Source of the DNA: an uncultured beta proteobacterium
GTDB lineage: Bacteria; Pseudomonadota; Gammaproteobacteria; Burkholderiales; Burkholderiaceae
Assembly (NCBI GenBank): GCA_903938955.1
Contig: CAJAFJ010000760.1
Coordinates: 1 to 8,596 of the forward strand
DNA: 8,596 nucleotides
Reading direction: 5' to 3'
The notes below the pieces were generated by a model. It did not search any database. It was not told the DNA's origin and saw only the letters and a list, made by a program, of their open reading frames with translations. Shown here piece after piece: positions 6,356 through 8,596 of the stretch. Every line of letters starts with the position of its first letter. The stretch's first letter is position 1. The position numbers were made by a program, and so were the translations under genes.

Positions 6356-8596
6356 ATGTCCAGCCCGGTTAGCACCCCCTTGAGCGGGACCGCCCTGCCG
6401 CCCAAAGCGGGCGCCGGTCGGCTGCGTGTGCTGGTGCTGTTGTTTGTCGCGCTGATCCTGATGGTTCCCTTGACCAGCCTGACCGTGGTCAAGCTGTACA
6501 CCCCGCAGCTGGAGCGCGAAACCTATGCCAACCTGCAAGTGATTGCCAACCTCAAGGCCAGCCAGATTGAGCGTTGGCTGCAGGAGCGCCACAGCGACGG
6601 CCAGGCCATCATGCTCAACGAGACCCTGGCTCGGCAAATCACCGACCTCACCCACGGCCAACGCCAGGCGCAGGGACAGGTTCAGCGCTACCTTAAAAGT
6701 TTGCTCACCACCTATGGTTATTCCGGGATTATCCTGAGCACGCCCGACGGCCGCTTACTGCTGTCGGCCGGTGACTATGTGGACAGCAATGACGAGACCG
6801 AGCACCAGGTACAGGTCATGGCGCCCGGGCAAAGCTGGCGCAGCCCCATGTACCGCAATGCCCGTGGCCACGCGCACATGGACTGGCTGTTGCCCATCAG
6901 CACGCCGGGCCAGACCGGTGCGCCGGTGGCGGTGCTCATCTTTCGCATTGACGCCAACCAGTTTCTCTACCCCCTGATCAAAACCTGGCCGACCGCCAGC
7001 CCGAGTGGTGAAACGCTGTTGGTGCGCCGCGAAGGCGATACGGCGATCTTTTTGAATGAACTGCGGCATCAAAAAGACACAGCCCTGCTGCTGGCGCCGC
7101 CCCTGTCCACCCCGGATTTGCCCGCGGCTGCCGCCATCCGTGCCAATGCCCCCGGCACCACCGAAGGCCTGGACTACCGCCAACTGGCGGTGCTGGCGGC
7201 CTACCGCCCGGTGGTCGGCACTGACTGGCACATCATCGCCAAGCTGGACCGCGACGAGGTGTTTGCGCCGCTGCGCACGCTGGTGTTCTGGGTCACCTGG
7301 ATTTCCCTCGCGGCGGTGCTGGCTTTGTGTGCCGGCCTGCTGCTGCTGTGGCGCCAGCACAGCCGGGTGCAAAGCCTGGCCGGGTTGGCGCAACAGGCGC
7401 AAGCTGCGCTGGAACACAGCCGCCTGGACGAAACCGTCAAAGAGAGTCAGGCACGCGCCCAGATGCTGATTGATGCCGCGCTGGACGCCGTCATCAGCGT
7501 CGATCAGGCGGGGCGGGTGATTGGCTGGAACGCGCAGGCCGAGTACATCTTCGGCCACCCGCCGGCGCAGGCGCTGGGCTGCGACATGGCCGATCTGATC
7601 GTGCCGCTCTCGCAGCGGGCGGCGCACCGCCAGGGCATGGCGCGCTTTCTGCGCACCGGCCAGACCCGCATCATGGGCCAGCGCGTTGAAGTGCAGGGCT
7701 TGCGCGCCGACGGCACCGAATTCCCCATGGAACTGACGATTTCGACCCTGTTCCAGAACGGCAAACGCTTTTTCAGCGCCTACGTGCGCGACATCACCCC
7801 GCGCAAGGCCAATGAGGCCAAGATCCGGCAACTCTCAATGGCGGTGGAGCAAAGCCCGGTGGTGGTCGCCATCACCGACCTGGAGGGCAAGCTGGAGTAT
7901 GTCAACGAGGCCTTTGTGCAGTCCACCGGCTACAGTCGCGAAGAGGCGATTGGTCTGAATTCGCGTGTGCTGCAGTCCGGCCACACGCCGCCTGAAACCT
8001 ACCAGGCCCTGTGGACGGCCATGACCCACGGCCGCTCCTGGGAAGGCGTGTTTTACAACCGGCGCAAAGACGGCACGGCGTACACCGAGGCGGCCCGCAT
8101 CACGCCCATGCGCGAAGCCGATGGCCGCATCAGCCACTACATGGCGTCCAAAGAGGACATCACCGACAAGATGCGCCTGAACCAGGAGTTGGCCCAGCAC
8201 CGCGACCACCTGGAAGAACTGGTGGCCAACCGCACCGCGCAGCTGGCCGAAGCGGGTGAAATTGCCGACACCGCCAACCGTGCCAAGAGTGCGTTTCTGG
8301 CCAATATGAGCCATGAAATCCGCACGCCCATGAACGCCATCGTCGGCTTCACCCATTTGCTGCGCCGCGCCGATCCCACGCCGGAGCAGGCCGAACGGCT
8401 GGGCAAGATTGAAGGCGCGGCCAGCCACCTGCTGTCCATCATCAATGACATTCTGGACATCTCAAAAATCGAGGCCGGGCGCCTGGAGCTGGAGCAGACC
8501 GACTTCCACCTGGGCAGCCTGCTGGACAACGTGTATTCGCTGGTGGCCGACCAGGCCAAGGCCAAGGGCTTGGCCGTCGAGGTGGACCCCAACAGC
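6356..8596 (+). CDS. Membrane sensor histidine kinase (Cache-like-PAS-PAS-HisKA), partial at window edge
   Basis: The first 747 residues of an inner-membrane sensor kinase that autophosphorylates on histidine and passes phosphate to a response regulator. TM1 is about 22-46. A periplasmic domain (about 47-305) begins with the helical QLERETYANLQVIANLKASQ segment (51-70), typical of long Cache-type sensors. TM2 is about 308-332. PAS1 (about 365-482, ending RDITPRK) is close to the PAS of the hemerythrin protein. PAS2 (about 490-605) has the VNEAF...TGYS...EGVFYNRRKDG...HYMASKEDIT pattern shared with NifL-like PAS domains, some of which bind FAD; cofactor binding here is a guess. A coiled coil (605-645, HLEELVANRTAQLAEA) leads to the HisKA H-box with H653 in MSHEIRTPMN (651-660) and the second dimerisation helix (IINDILDISKIEAGRL, 695-710). 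The ATPase domain and any receiver or Hpt domains lie outside the window. This coiled-coil/H-box type is common in hybrid kinases. It follows the GGDEF-EAL gene by 90 bases on the same strand and may be cotranscribed. Confidence 0.94.
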   Translation, partial: MSSPVSTPLSGTALPPKAGAGRLRVLVLLFVALILMVPLTSLTVVKLYTPQLERETYANLQVIANLKASQIERWLQERHSDGQAIMLNETLARQITDLTHGQRQAQGQVQRYLKSLLTTYGYSGIILSTPDGRLLLSAGDYVDSNDETEHQVQVMAPGQSWRSPMYRNARGHAHMDWLLPISTPGQTGAPVAVLIFRIDANQFLYPLIKTWPTASPSGETLLVRREGDTAIFLNELRHQKDTALLLAPPLSTPDLPAAAAIRANAPGTTEGLDYRQLAVLAAYRPVVGTDWHIIAKLDRDEVFAPLRTLVFWVTWISLAAVLALCAGLLLLWRQHSRVQSLAGLAQQAQAALEHSRLDETVKESQARAQMLIDAALDAVISVDQAGRVIGWNAQAEYIFGHPPAQALGCDMADLIVPLSQRAAHRQGMARFLRTGQTRIMGQRVEVQGLRADGTEFPMELTISTLFQNGKRFFSAYVRDITPRKANEAKIRQLSMAVEQSPVVVAITDLEGKLEYVNEAFVQSTGYSREEAIGLNSRVLQSGHTPPETYQALWTAMTHGRSWEGVFYNRRKDGTAYTEAARITPMREADGRISHYMASKEDITDKMRLNQELAQHRDHLEELVANRTAQLAEAGEIADTANRAKSAFLANMSHEIRTPMNAIVGFTHLLRRADPTPEQAERLGKIEGAASHLLSIINDILDISKIEAGRLELEQTDFHLGSLLDNVYSLVADQAKAKGLAVEVDPNS

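Noticed and set aside
6755..7831. Minus-strand open frame (358 codons) opposite the histidine kinase
   Set aside because: Antisense shadow of a GC-rich gene; no domain or ribosome binding site.

Overview
The window is GC-rich, densely coding chromosomal DNA. It looks like a betaproteobacterium, probably Burkholderiales/Comamonadaceae (a Rhodoferax- or Polaromonas-like organism). That placement is inferred from codon use, protein style and the abundance of multi-domain PAS/GGDEF/EAL sensors; no rRNA or marker gene confirms it. There are five protein genes, two of them cut by the window edges, and no gene-free stretch above 300 bases. I see no tRNA, rRNA, CRISPR array, insertion sequence or prophage.

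Layout. Three genes lie on the minus strand. From right to left they are a FrnE-type DsbA-family thiol oxidoreductase (2280-2939), a short-chain flavin reductase-like FMN-binding protein (1740-2264, 15 bases downstream, probably the same operon), and, after a 176-base gap, a bacteriohemerythrin-PAS-GGDEF protein (from 1563 off the left edge, probably continuing into an EAL domain). A 170-base divergent intergenic region (2940-3109) separates them from two plus-strand membrane sensors: a complete dCache-HAMP-PAS-PAS-GGDEF-EAL protein (3110-6265) and, 90 bases later, a Cache-like-PAS-PAS histidine kinase that runs off the right edge (6356-8596).

How the parts may fit together. Three of the five genes are signalling proteins: two belong to cyclic di-GMP metabolism and one is a phosphorelay-type kinase. 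The hemerythrin domain (a di-iron oxygen/redox sensor), the flavin reductase and the thiol oxidoreductase give the left half a redox flavour, but a shared pathway is only inferred from proximity.

The most noteworthy observation is in the hemerythrin protein. Its GGDEF signature has become V-S-D-E-F while the inhibitory RxxD site and the metal-site aspartate are intact. Comparison with its close paralogue in the same window (GGDEF intact) shows that the lesion is best explained by two compensating single-base indels about eight bases apart, a local frameshift that rewrote L-G-G into S-V-S. This predicts a cyclase-dead, possibly ligand-sensing GGDEF domain, unless it is a sequence error.
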